DNA of 64,000 nt from Bolinopsis microptera (GCF_026151205.1 NC_087081.1:7065246-7129245); one strand, 5' to 3'. Counted from the first letter of the stretch, positions 10,661-21,515 are shown. Numbers and translations: made by a program. The notes: generated from the letters alone by a model not told the origin.

Positions 10661-12720
10661 AGTTGAAAACAGATTAAATAAATGAAATAAAAACTGAATA
10701 AAGAAAAATTGATATTAATAAATAATCTGATGGGTGTAGACAGTAGGCTGGTCAGATCCGTTTGCAAGAACTTTCAGTTCTGTGTGCAAGACAAGATCGT
10801 GACGGTTGGGCCTATTTACTACTTAAAAACTACAGATTATTGTCTGCTCAAAATCAACAGGCTCTGCAACTAGTTCTCTTAAAGAATTTGATAATAAATA
10901 ACAGAAAAGATTGACTAATGCGAGGGGCGCACGGACTGTGGATCAGTCATAGTCTGTCAGAAGTCGGTAGTTGGGTAGATTGTCGATGTGATTTGTCGTT
11001 TTCTGTATCATGTGTACAATGTAATAAGATGTAATAATATACAGTAGGCCTCGTATTTTGTTTTATAAATGGAGTATTAAACGATGCGATTAAGGGACTG
11101 TAATTAGAATGACTGATAAGTGTAAAGCCGAGATTACTGATAAGGCGAAATGTTGTGACAGGTGTAAGTGAGTTGCGATAATATTAGTATTCGACGTGTT
11201 TTGAAATTGTTATGCTACGTTGGCTTAATTTGAAATATGATTGCAGATCAGTCCTTTTACAAATTGATCATAGTAGTTGTATGTGTTTAACTCTCAGCCG
11301 AAACCGCAACTATTCATATAGTTGTTACATATATCTAAAAATGGACGTCTTAGAGGTAGTGATCCTTTACGAAATCCTAAGCTCAGTAAAATCAAATTTA
11401 TCCAGCATGTCGTGAGAACAGATTTGCCAGTGTTATTTAAATGTAGGCCATCCCGTGCAAGGTGGGGCAAACCGAAATTCAAATTGTCAAACAAAAAATT
11501 CAAATTGTCAAACAAAAGAAGGAAACATCATGTAAACCATAAAAATGGAACAATATGCACAATCACTTCAAGTTGGTGTCTAACTGATCTCAGACTCAAT
11601 TGTTATTTAGCTTAATTGATAATTGTAGACTAAGCAGAGAGATAATTTGTTCAGTGACATTAAATCATGAGATTTGGAACAATGATAACATTGATCAGCT
11701 TCTTACAGTAAGATTCATGGCTAGCCCTTGGTTGAGCAAACTGGTTACGCACGCGCAGCTCCAAACAATGAAATCTATATCATAGCATAGCCATATCTTA
11801 GCGAACTCAATATGGACAATAGATCATACGCTAATAAATATTGACCACGCACCACACACTTCTTGATATATGCACAAACTATATCAATCTATTTTCATGT
11901 TTGCCAGACCGCAACCAAGTGGCAAACAGGAAAATTAAAATTATGCTGAAAGGTTCTGAAATTTCCAAACGCTGGTTGCTAGATGTCAGAAAATTGTTTT
12001 AACAAGAATTTCGCCGCGGTTAAACCACGCACGATTAATTTTCCCTGCTTAAACCGTTAATGTTTGCAACGAAAAGTTAATTTTATCGATTAATAAAAAT
12101 TAGATATTGGATTATTTTGTTGTTAAAAAGTTGCAATATTTTCATCGTAATTTGTCATTGCGCGCGTGCAGGATTGCATGTACTCCATACTCGAATATTT
12201 AGTACGCCGCGCACAAATTTTGGGCTAATTTAATTTGAACGGCATCGTTTGACAATTGAAATTCGCGTTGGATACTGCAATTAACTAACACATGCCGAGC
12301 ATCGCGCGCAGCATAACAGATGCTTCCTATACACTTAATTATAGGGGAGTGGTCTATATTGCGAAGGAGCAGACTTTTGTCGTCACCGTAGGTCCATCGG
12401 GATAGCTCATATATCCAAACCCGATTACTTATTCCCTACGATATTTTTGCCTTCGGCAAGAGCAGGGAAAAAAATTATCCTAAACTTTTTGAAGTTTCTG
12501 ATGACGTGCACCTGCCATTGAACCCTTACCTGTGATTTTGTGATAGGGACCCGGAAATAGCCGTTGGATCACAAGCAGAAAACACTCGTCGAACAAGAGT
12601 ACGCTACCTGAACTCTAGTTTGACACGTACCGAAGTTGGACAGGGGTGATTTCTGACGAACTTAAGTTGTCCAACTAAAATACGTGTATTAGTATTTTAG
12701 GTATATATATATATTTAGTT
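10661..12720. other. Intergenic sequence, no gene seen
   Basis: AT-rich sequence with scattered short frames. A small direct duplication of CAAATTGTCAAACAAAA lies at 11,480-11,515. No family, RNA gene or bordered element was recognised. Part of 10,660-11,000 may be 5' UTR of the LINE. Confidence 0.45.
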
Positions 12721-12755
12721 ATATTACTTAATTAGTATTCGACCAAAAAACTTAC

Positions 12756-13095
12756 GCTTTCGCCGGCATTGATCTTGATCGTCATTTCCTCAGCGGTGCC
12801 AGGCCATATTTTAGCATAAGGAGGGGTCTTCTTTTGACCGTTTACCGTCAGTTCTCCTTCCGGTCCGAGATATACTTTGACCTCTGAAAGATGAAGTGGT
12901 GCTAAAAATATTATTTTGAGCAAGGGGTTCACAGGTGTATTTATTTGTGGCATTAAAGTTGTATATTTAGCTAAAATTGTGATTCAAGGAAGTCATACTA
13001 TTGATGATATATTCCTCGGCATCATTCCAAGCTACATTCTTGTTAACACCCCTGTGTTTATTTGTTCCAATGACCTCAAAGTCTTCGGTTTTTAT
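12756..13095 (-). CDS. Two internal exons of an unrecognised gene
   Basis: Exon A (13,095-12,999) follows a good acceptor (CTTCTATTTCAG) and ends before GTATGA. Exon B (12,883-12,756) follows CATCTTTCAG and ends before GTAAGT. The intron between them is 115 bp. Exon A is 97 nt (32 codons plus one base) and exon B opens with two bases, so splicing keeps one frame and forms a lysine codon at the joint. The predicted peptide is about 75 residues, with WNDAEEYIIN near the joint and GPEGELTVNGQKK and KIWPGTAEEM in exon B. The codon use and exact phase fit argue for a real exon pair. I do not recognise the family. Flanking exons were not found, so this may be the relic of a gene or the middle of a longer one. 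Confidence 0.5.
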
Positions 13096-13168
13096 CTGAA
13101 ATAGAAGCATTTTAGGACGAGTTGATGCCAGCTGTGCTTTCCTAGATATCAACAGTTCACTTTCTCAG

Positions 13169-13441
13169 AAATTAAAGATTAATAGTTTCGTTGAGAAATA
13201 CCCCAGTCTAGAGGAGAACTACTGCAGGAACCCTGATAATGAACCAGCTGCCTGGTGTTACACTACTTCCAGTAAGAGGTGGGACGTGTGTGGGGTCCCT
13301 CCCTGCGCAGAACAGAGGGCTCTGGAGGTGTTTGAGACGGAGAGGGCCAGGGAGGAGAACGTGTTCCTGTTTGGGGAGAGTAAAAGGGCGACTGTGACTC
13401 TAGAGGGGGCTGGGGTGAAGCTTACTACTCGTGAAGACTGA
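13169..13441 (+). pseudogene. Half-kringle exon, partial gene
   Basis: After an acceptor-like CTTTCTCAG the frame reads the C-terminal half of a kringle domain: NYCRNPDNEPAAWCYT, then RWDVCGVPPC, with three of the conserved cysteines and the Trp-Cys-Tyr core. The N-terminal half (first cysteines, G.Y.G turn) is absent from the window. The frame continues about 45 residues past the kringle and stops at 13,439-13,441. The downstream sequence remains coding-like but in another frame, so the locus looks broken. Kringles bind protein or glycan partners in secreted proteins. The domain call is strong; gene identity is unknown. Confidence 0.6.
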
Positions 13442-13941
13442 AGATCTGAGAAGTTTTTACTGTGGGGGTACTTGTGAGTGGGTGTTCCCTACCGATATAG
13501 ATGATGATGCCTTGTGGAATATCATCTCCTTCAAGCAGGATGATTACCAATGTTACAAGATAGAGAAAGCCAGCGGTTACCACGCCGGGGAGAGCATGGC
13601 ACCCGGAACGTCAACTAATGACTTGCGTAAGGGGAGACTTCTTGAGGGGGAGTTCCTGGTCCAGACTGATAGGTGGAGTGGGACAGAAAAGGGAGTGTTG
13701 GGAGTTCGTACCTGTAGATGGGGAGGAGGGCTCTTACAAGATCAGGAAAAGGTTTGGAAGTCAGAGTGTTAAGTTCTTGAGGGCTCCCCCTGTCACCTTC
13801 AAAGACGCTGATGTTCCCAAAACGAGGAGATTCGTGAGAGTTTCTAGCGAGGACTCTGATAATGTGTGGAAAATAACAGCTGTTTCGATTTTTCTGATTT
13901 TTCTGTTTAAAACCGAAAATTTACTTTTAGATGGACATTAA
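13431..13941 (+). pseudogene. Frame-broken continuation of the kringle locus
   Basis: Two overlapping frames (13,431-13,772 and 13,618-13,941) each carry coding-like sequence: DALWNIISFKQDDYQCYKIE in the first, and ECWEFVPVDGEEGSYKIRK, then SEDSDNVWKITAV in the second. The recurring pattern of Trp followed by Tyr-Lys-Ile suggests repeated beta-strand modules, possibly a beta-trefoil; this is inference. Together with the kringle frame all three phases are used in turn, which implies at least two frameshifts or unrecognised short introns. Confidence 0.45.
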
Positions 13942-14124
13942 AATAAAATGTGCATGTTTCTTTTGAAACATTGACAGAGTAAAAATTTCCGGGTTATTCG
14001 TTTTTTAGCGTAAACTTAGAAAAGAACTGAGTAAAATTTAGTTTGATTTAAAATCTTTCAATTGTGGTTTTGCTTCGCGGTTGATGGAGTTTACCCAAAT
14101 ATTTTGATGTTATTCTATTAAATA

Positions 14125-14597
14125 TTATTTCATGGATATGCTTTTATTTTGTATAATTATACAAGCAAAATCACAAAAGTGTTCCACCTCCATCTCATCT
14201 TCCACAGCATCGTACACCTGACTCCGAATTAGGGCCGAACACTCCAGAGAGCTTCCATTTACAGGAGAGCTCTCGATCGTCTGTGGGTTCATAATAGAAC
14301 TGAGGCATCGATGAGAATGAACTGCAGTTGAAATTAAGAAGCTAGGTTCAGAAACAGTTGGAGTCGGGATTAAGGGTGATAACCCTAGGCAAACTGTTGC
14401 TCCTCATCCATCCAGTTGAATGGGTTGAAACCAGCACAAACTGGGTCCTCCTCCACCATGGGCTCCTCCTCTCGTTCTCCACTCCAAACTAAGGTAGAGA
14501 ACCCCAACGAACTGCTAATGGCAGGAGGACTGCAGATCTGATCATCATCACTATCACTCCACTCGATTGACGATAAGCTAAGATCGGTGATTTCAAT
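14125..14597 (-). CDS. Two short acidic ORFs, possible exon remnants
   Basis: On the minus strand an open frame at 14,597-14,385 (71 codons, no ATG needed at its left edge) reads an acidic, serine-rich peptide containing EWSDSDDDQICSPP and FNPFNWMDEEQ. A second frame at 14,292-14,125 starts with ATG and encodes 55 residues, including QVYDAVEDEMEVEHF. The composition is protein-like, but no family is recognised. A 40-bp direct repeat (about 14,305-14,345 and 14,606-14,646, GAATGAACTGCAGTTGAAAT inside) brackets the first ORF. This suggests a local duplication. Confidence 0.3.
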
Positions 14598-14734
14598 TTA
14601 ATACATGGCATCGATGAGAATGAACTGCAGTTGAAATTAAGAAGCTCGTGAAAACCATATATCTTTGATTTTATTATCGTGTCGTAAATAAAAATTAATA
14701 CACAATACTATACACAACACTAATAGGCTAATTA

Positions 14735-15592
14735 GATACAGACTATTCAGATGACATGGCCGTACTGGATAACAGCGAGGAAGGTCTTCAAGAAACAACT
14801 AACCTTTTGTGTATGTATGGTGCCCAGGGAGGTCTCAGAATCAATGGTAAAAAGACTGAGGCTATGGTCATTGGTAAAGCAACCTCTCAACGGCCATACA
14901 CGAAAGAAGCCACAGTGAACATCACTGTTGAAGACACGCCAGTGCAGCAAGTTAGTGACTTTACGTACTTAGGTACAATTATTTCCAGTGACGGTACTAT
15001 CGACCGTGAGCTGTCAGCTAGGATTCAGAAAGCTTCCGGAGCCTTCAATCAACTGAGTAATATATGGAAAAACCGCAACATCCAGTCTTATACAAAGATC
15101 AGGATTTATAAGGCAGCGGTTTTGACATTATTGTTACATGGTAGTGAGGTTTGGAACACAACCAAAAAGCAGCTACATCGCTTTGAGGTGTTCCATCAGC
15201 GTTGCTTGAGGAGAATACTTAGGATAAGATGGCTCGATCGGGTTAGAAACACTGAAGTGCTGGAGCGTGCAAAGATAAATCCAGTAGAGACGTACATAGG
15301 AGCAAACCGCCTGCGTTGGTTTGGCCATGTCACCAGAATGCCAGACACTAGGCTTCCTAAGTACCTGCTTAACTGGACCCCTGCGCATGCAGGGAGAAGA
15401 TCTAGGGGCCGTCCAAGAAAGAACTGGATGAAATGTTTGCTGGAAGATGCTGCAGCGTTAGAAGGAGCGAGCGAGATGGCTAGTGACCGCAAACTTTGGA
15501 GGGAGATGATACGTCACAAACGGGAGTTCATTGGTGCAGGCCACTCGAATGATTGAGGAGACCTAATCAAGTACAAGTAAGTAATATGCTAA
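14735..15592 (+). mobile_element. RTE-type LINE, 3' fragment
   Basis: The fragment begins at the catalytic YSDD of the reverse transcriptase and runs to the natural end of the ORF (265 codons after ATG at 14,756, stop at about 15,556). The C-terminal hallmarks GSEVWNTTKKQ, FEVFHQRCLRRIL, RLRWFGHVTRMPD and GRPRKNW are those of RTE-like endonuclease-reverse transcriptases. The 3' UTR is very short and ends in AAGTAAGTAA, typical of that clade. It is strongly 5' truncated. The flanks are the two halves of a dispersed repeat whose intact copy lies at 5.4 kb, with a short duplicated GCTAA at the junctions. Confidence 0.85.
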
Positions 15593-15675
15593 CTCTATAC
15601 GTGAATCAATTGTGAACGATCTTAGTACTAACTAAAAGTACAGCGCAGTACTGCAGTATGTCAAACTTCACAAGA

Positions 15676-15678
<3 letters not shown>

Positions 15679-15707
<29 letters not shown>

Positions 15708-15840
15708 TCCACGCAGCCTAGCGGGCGGAAATTTATATCGGCATCGCCCGCGCGGCGATATAATATATGTCCTCGAGGGCGTACAGCCCGAGGACGACAT
15801 ATCCCCGTATAGCCAATCATATTGCGCTGCGTGGTATAGG
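15679..15840. repeat. GC-rich multi-hairpin block beside an AT microsatellite
   Basis: (TA)n at 15,679-15,708 leads into a folded block. CCACGCAGC (15,709-15,717) pairs with GCTGCGTGG (15,826-15,834) as an outer stem. Inside are GCGGGCG (15,721-15,727) with CGCCCGC (15,745-15,751), and a hairpin built on ATATGT...CCTC...GGGC (15,765-15,780) with its complement at 15,786-15,802. It shares GCGGGCGGAAA and ATATGTCCTC with the cloverleaf at 23.9 kb, so the two belong to one repeat family. Confidence 0.6.
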
Positions 15841-16068
15841 GACTGAGGCCGACAAGTGATATAGTGCATTCCTTGAGCCGTGGGAACCATTAAGATGTAG
15901 TGTCAGTGACATAAATATGGTGTACGTGTCTTGTAATAGTTAAAGTTTAATAGTTTAGGCCCCAAAAATTTGAGCAGTGTGAGAATTTCAATTTGTTGTT
16001 TTTTTGTGTTCGTATAGTTTGTGGTGTGTTTAATATAACGTCCAGTTTAAGATACTACACTAACTCTA

Positions 16069-16290
16069 AGTTTCATGTCATCGGCACACGAGCTGCATGA
16101 GCAGCCCTACCGGACACAAAAATAAAATATATATATCTCCGGGCTATATTATTATATCGCCCGATGGTATAGCGGGCCCCCGCTATATCAGCGGGCTGTT
16201 ACAGCGGACCGGGATATATCATGTCTTCTAACTACCGGGCTGCGCGGGCCTGCTGGCGCAAATATAGCCTGCTGGTGGATATACTATGTA
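16069..16290 (+). repeat. Hairpin-rich dispersed repeat, left copy of an inverted pair
   Basis: It begins with CATGTCATC...CACGAGCTGCATGAGCAGCC and CCGGACACAAAAATAAAATA. It is followed by short GC-rich hairpins, the clearest being TATAGCGGG (16,168-16,176) with CCCGCTATA (16,179-16,187) around a 2-nt loop. The same opening sequence occurs inverted at 21,440-21,515. Confidence 0.65.
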
Positions 16291-17032
16291 GACAGAGTAA
16301 AACAAAATGGCTACTAGCTACACCTCGTGCTAAGTTGATTAACTGAAGCTCACCATCTGCTCAAATGACGTCAGATGAATTTCGAATGGATCAATAAAAC
16401 AACGAAAATTTAGTGAACTGTAACAGGGGAACACCAGTTGCAAATGGGACCACTGTAACAACGCTCACAAAGTTGATACAAATAAGTTTACTGAATTTCT
16501 GACTTTGAGTTCATTGATCATCAGGTCCTTTTCCGACAAATATTGTTTTTTGTCCTCGATTGAGCTGCATTTCGTGATTTGAGTATTGACATTTTTTATT
16601 GTCTGGAAGGAACTGGAAGCCTATATTATTTTTATCCTTAATTGTGCTACTGCTAAGCATACAAAACGTGGCTGAAGCTGGAATCCAAGGAAAAGAATAA
16701 AGTTGTAAATGTTAAGATGATACCGTCAGTCAAAATAATAGTAAAAACTGAATCAAATTCAAATGTCATTATCATATCAAGTTGAACTTTAAAGGATAAA
16801 TTTGAGCATTTTGTCCCCAAAATCCAAATGTAAATAAAAAGTCCGTCAATAATCGAAGTGATAACTTAAATTGTCCATTAACTAAACCATGACATTGACA
16901 ATAAAATGAATGCAACTCCTACACAAAATATGTAACGATGTGTGTTTCAAAATATGTCTAAGAATTGAGATTAAATAATAAGATAATAACCAAGAGTTAA
17001 TGATGAGATACGATTCAAGAGTTTAGTTGATT
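16291..17032. other. No gene seen
   Basis: AT-rich non-coding sequence between the hairpin repeat and the minisatellite. No bordered element was recognised. Confidence 0.4.
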
Positions 17033-17612
17033 TGCTACGTGCATAAACCAGCTCATTCTGGATACAGTCTCCATGCAATAAAGATGCAGATAGTTCCTGC
17101 TACGTGTAAACCAGCTTATTCTGGATACAGTCTCCATGCAATAAAGATGCAGATAGTTCCTGCTACGTGTAAACCAGCTCATTCTGGATACAGTCTCCAT
17201 GCAATAAAGATGCAAATAGTTCCTGCTACGTGTAAACCAGCTTATTCTGGATACAGTCTCCATGCAATAAAGATGCAAATATAAGGTCCTGCTACGTGTA
17301 AACCAGCTCATTCTGGATACAGTCTCCATGCAATAAAGATGCAGATAGTTCCTGCTACGTGTAAACCAGCTCATTCTGGATACAGTCTCCATGCAATAAA
17401 GATGCAAATAGTTCCTGCTACGTGTAAACCAGCTTATTCTGGATACAGTCTCCATGCAATAAAGATGCAAATATAAGGTCCTGCTACGTGTAAACCAGCT
17501 CATTCTGGATACAGTCTCCATGCAATAAAGATGCAGATAGTTCCTGCTACGTGTAAACCAGCTTATTCTGGATACAGTCTCCATGCAATAAAGATGCAGA
17601 TAGTTCCTGCTA
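17033..17612. repeat. 63-66-bp minisatellite, nine units
   Basis: Nine copies of a unit containing GGATACAGTCTCCATGCAAT. Most units are 63 bp; two are 66 bp, ending AAATATAAGG instead of an AGTT variant. Units 3-4 and 6-7 carry the same ordered variants, so whole blocks were duplicated. Because 63 and 66 are multiples of three, both strands stay open and give long artefactual ORFs of 21- to 22-residue repeats. Confidence 0.9.
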
Positions 17613-17879
17613 CCCGGAATCCTAGCTGACTCATCGTAAACGTCACTATCATACTGAAATTGGATGAATATCAGTGGCAAAATGATAAAGGAACCAGTTC
17701 AGATCTGTTTCTAGAGGACCGTATACAGACTCAGATCGAGATGCGCTGAAATCTCGATCCTTATTAGGGGTTGGATATAATGTGATAATTCAACCATGTC
17801 GGTGAGGGTGTTGCAACGAAGTGGCACTACAATAAACAGTCAATAATGGCGTGCTTTTTGAGAAATTCAGAACACATAC

Positions 17880-18041
17880 TCATGCAGATCGTAGAGCCAG
17901 CAGCTTCCTCCACCTCTCCACACTACGCAGTAGTTGTCAATGATAGCTCCAAACAAATTGGGTCCTAACACGAATCCAAACGCTCGTGTAAAGAACTCTT
18001 TCAATCCCTGTGCTGCGGACCTGTCGATTTCGGGAACCACT
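17880..18041 (-). CDS. Isolated exon of an organic-anion-transporter (SLCO/OATP-like) gene
   Basis: The 162-nt exon lies between an acceptor ending CCTCAG and a donor GTATGT, entering and leaving in the same phase. Its peptide, VVPEIDRSAAQGL, then FGFVLGPNLFGAIIDNYC and GGGSCWLYD, fits the last transmembrane and loop region of OATP carriers: an R.VP start, GP..FG..ID..C..W, then a GxCxxYD loop. These are twelve-helix plasma-membrane carriers for organic anions. No neighbouring exon is visible on this strand; a foldback and other repeats lie upstream. It may belong to a gene with very large introns, or be an orphaned exon. Confidence 0.55.
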
Positions 18042-18210
18042 CTGAGGATTTTCAAAGATTAGCCGCCAGAATGTTGACTATAATGTAGGATTAGTTTTGC
18101 CATATCAAACTTGGCTGTGATTTTGAGGAATTTAAAGCCTCGTGGAAGTGGAGGTAAACACTGCTTCTTGCGAACACATTATATCAATACTCAATAGTTG
18201 TATAAATCTG

Positions 18211-18406
18211 ATTTGACCAAAACCCATAATCATGGGTAGAGTGAACCGCTGCCAGTGTCTCTCTTTTCCAAACAAAAGGAAATAATATCAATTTGAGGAA
18301 CCGTCCGCAAATCAATTTGCATTTGCGGACGGGTCCTCAAATTGATATCAAAAGAGAGACACTGGCAGCGGTTCACTCTACCCATGATTATGGGTTTTGG
18401 TCAAAT
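18211..18406. repeat. Long foldback (hairpin) repeat
   Basis: The left arm, 18,211-18,312, is the reverse complement of the right arm, 18,321-18,406. The loop is 8 nt (CAATTTGC), and there is one 16-17-nt unpaired insertion in the left arm. The outer border is ATTTGACCAAAACCCATAAT and the innermost pairs are CCGTCCGCAAAT/ATTTGCGGACGG. It looks like a young hairpin MITE; no transposase accompanies it. Confidence 0.85.
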
Positions 18407-19831
18407 ATCATCTCTTTTTGATTATAATGTCAGAATAATTTACACAGTCGAAACTTCATTAATAAGGAGGTAATTTCAACGATTTCGAAATTTTTAACCT
18501 TTGAAAACGTTTCCTTGTGTTTAGGTAGGCATATCTGTCGATAACAGACTGAATATGGTACTTTTAACTCATTCAAGTTGGCATTAAATTCATATATAAT
18601 GCCATTTAAATATCGTGGGAAAGCAGAATATATTCGAAATCACGAATGTGCAAAATTCTCACCTTTCGCACGTGCAAACTTTGAGCGGACGTTGCGTGCG
18701 CATACAATATTGAATCACCGTAAATTTTTGCATAGTTGTATTTTATATATAGTTTGATAAGCATGAATAGTTTCAAAAGATTTCAAATAGAACTTGGATC
18801 ACAACGGGACTCCAAAGTTGATAAAAATCGTGAAAATAACAATTTTCAGTGATTTTAGCTATTTTAAATCAATTTGGGTGTGCCCCACGTGTGCAACTTT
18901 TCGATTTTCAAATTTAAACCTAGCCTATAACACAATTTAGCCCTTTAGGAAGCAAAATCGAGCTCCACAACCCAACAAATGGCCCAACACCAGAGAATAC
19001 TAATTCACAACTTTTGTGTTTTTATAAAATTATTCTTCAAAAAAGCACTAACTTCAATAGCAAATATCTTTATGAAGGAGCAATACAAGGATTATCCTTG
19101 TATCATACTACAAGGTAGGAAAATTTCCCGGTAGATTTTGAGAATGCTTGAACAATTATCTAAGGTAAAAATTCCCTCAGATTTTGAATAAAATTAATCC
19201 TTAATGGTGTAAAATCGATTTGAAAAGTTGTTATTTTGTCAAAAATCAAGTTTTAAAAACACCTAATTTGATGACGTCATCAAGTGTTGATAATGACGTT
19301 AAATTATTTTTTAATATAATTTAAACTGAATTGTAAACGATTATCTTTCAAACCTGTGGTTCTAGATGACTGTATCGTTTATACTTTTGAATCTACAGAC
19401 ACTTGAATGTAAGCTACAATTGACTGCCAAAGCGTCTATATAATATACATATTATACTTCACGATTATCTGTTGTAAAACAGGGGTTCCAGAAAACCCAC
19501 TTCCCGATACTCCTGGAACTTAAAATTTTTTACAGTCGATTTGGTCAACGTCTAGACGCCCTGAAAAATTTCAGATCTCTAACTCATTTTTAACATGGTT
19601 TTTAAGGCACCTGAATATGGCGATTTTGGGTTTTTTACCTAATTTCGTATAACATGCTGGCCCGTATTTTGCGCAAATTTCTTAAAAACCTCCACATAAC
19701 TATTTCTTATTCCTGTCATCTTTAACATTAAATTAGAATGTTTTGAATTTAAACATACATGCTGAACTACTTTCGATGAGTCTTAATGCCGGGAAAACAA
19801 TAAAGGGGATATAATAGTATATCCACCAGTA
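18407..19831. other. No gene seen
   Basis: AT-rich sequence with short frames only. It contains TATATCCACCAG near 19,815, a motif also found inverted in the hairpin blocks at 16.27 and 23.88 kb. Confidence 0.4.
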
Positions 19832-20692
19832 TAGTAGAGGCTCTTACGGGCAAAAAGACGTGTTTTCTGCTACGAGTTTAGAGACCTAACCGCTAATTGG
19901 ACACAATAGTATGATGTCTAAGGATCGATAATATGTTAAGAAGTATAAATTTGGCCTTATTAGTCACGTGCTATACCAATGCGCGTTATTAACTTTGACA
20001 GTCTATTACTCTAAGGCAACTAGAGTAATTATATTCATATTTAGTCAGCAATAAGATCACATTATTTTCTATTTGGTGTGAAAATATGAGCTAGAACGGA
20101 CATAATCTCGCTGAGTTATAGCTGTTTGAAATTTATGACGAACGCACGGGTGCCAATTGATAACAACTAAATGCTTTTGCGCGTAGTGCGCGTCGAAAAT
20201 TTGTTAAAAACGCTTGCGGAGTGACAATATTTAAACTTCGATAAAGTATATGAAGTGGGTACTTCTCGGAAAGGAAAAATTTAGGCAAACACGATGTGAC
20301 TATTTTTGGGTTGATTTAATACAACTGCAAAAAATTATTCAAACTTCAAGCAAAAAAGTCAACATTTTTACCACTTTTTTGGATTTTTACCTCAGAACAA
20401 ATAGAGGGATTTGTTTTATTTTTATACAATCTTGTGCGGCTGTCTTTTAACTATCTTCATGCAAGTTTTGCCGACATGCCAACAAAATTAACTTGCTCAA
20501 AATATCAAAAAACATGGTTTTTTGGCCTATTTTTGGCCCAAAAATCGGTTTTTTGCAATTTTACCCCAGAACAATCAGTCCAATCATCTTGAAACCACTT
20601 TTAATCGATTCTACGGTCAAAAATACGTCTAGTAAGGTGTATCTGGGGTCCCTAACGTTTCAACCAGACAATGCCCGTAAGAGCCTCTACTA
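19832..20692. mobile_element. MITE with 19-bp terminal inverted repeats and TA target site
   Basis: GTAGAGGCTCTTACGGGCA at 19,834-19,852 is matched in reverse complement at 20,672-20,690. The dinucleotide TA lies directly outside each end. The 857 bp inside is AT-rich and has no transposase. TA duplication points to the Tc1/mariner superfamily; this follows from target preference, not from any encoded protein. Confidence 0.7.
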
Positions 20693-21240
20693 GTAGGCGG
20701 TGCACGATAAAAATAAACTTGCTCGGATTTTCAAAATTTTTGTACCATCGTTTTCTAGAGACTGTGAGAATTTTCACAGTACCAAATTTATCATACCTTT
20801 TTGGAATGATCAGTGAGTTTCGCCTAGGTGCCATATTTGATGGTGCGCGGCTTTTGGAGCAAAATTAGGTGTAAAAGTCGCGTAATTTGACGAAATTCGT
20901 TGATTTTTGTCGTATTATTCTGTCATATCTTCGGTTCCTGAACATGAATCATGCTGAAAATTTGTCAGAACCTTCCAATCATACTTAACTACCGAACCTA
21001 ATTTAGTTGGGAGAGATTGGCCTTGACTAAGAGGTCTAAAAATGACAAAATAGGTATAAATTCGTTGATAACTCAAATTCTGAGCACGAGCATCGAAATT
21101 GCTCAACCTAAATTAGGTTCAATAGAACATAAGTGTTTACGTAAGCTGACCAAATTTCAACAAAATTGTTATATGGGAAGTATTATAACTTTTAGATTGT
21201 TTCCTAAATAATGTGCTGGCCGAAATAAGAGCTAAAAAAC
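20693..21240. other. No gene seen
   Basis: AT-rich sequence; the short frames (for example 20,671-20,868) have no recognisable content. Confidence 0.4.
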
Positions 21241-21284
21241 CATTCAATGGTCAGCGCGCGCGTCTTATTGTCGATGGCGCACTG

Positions 21285-21515
21285 CCTACCACCAGCGTGC
21301 GCTTTTTCGCATAGCGGGCTTTCACCAGCCCGCTGTTAAAGGGCCCGATATCTCTACAGCCCGCTCATGATATAGCCCGCTAACAAGTGACATTTAATTT
21401 GACCAGTAGCAATATAGCCCGGAGTTCTCTAAAATATTTTCATAGCACGGAGATATATATATTTTATTTTTGTGTCCGGTAGGGCTGCTCATGCAGCTCG
21501 TGAGCAGATGACATG
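21285..21515 (-). repeat. Hairpin-rich dispersed repeat, right copy of an inverted pair
   Basis: On the minus strand it reads CATGTCATC, CACGAGCTGCATGAGCAGCC and CCGGACACAAAAATAAAATA as in the copy at 16.07 kb. Then come CTCCGGGCTATATT and GC-rich hairpins such as AGCGGGCT (21,313-21,320) with AGCCCGCT (21,327-21,334). It has an extra 28-nt block not present in the left copy. Confidence 0.65.

Noticed and set aside
17015-17680. 221-codon ORF with 21-residue repeats
   Set aside because: The 63-bp minisatellite is a multiple of three, so opposite strands are both open; no start context or family.
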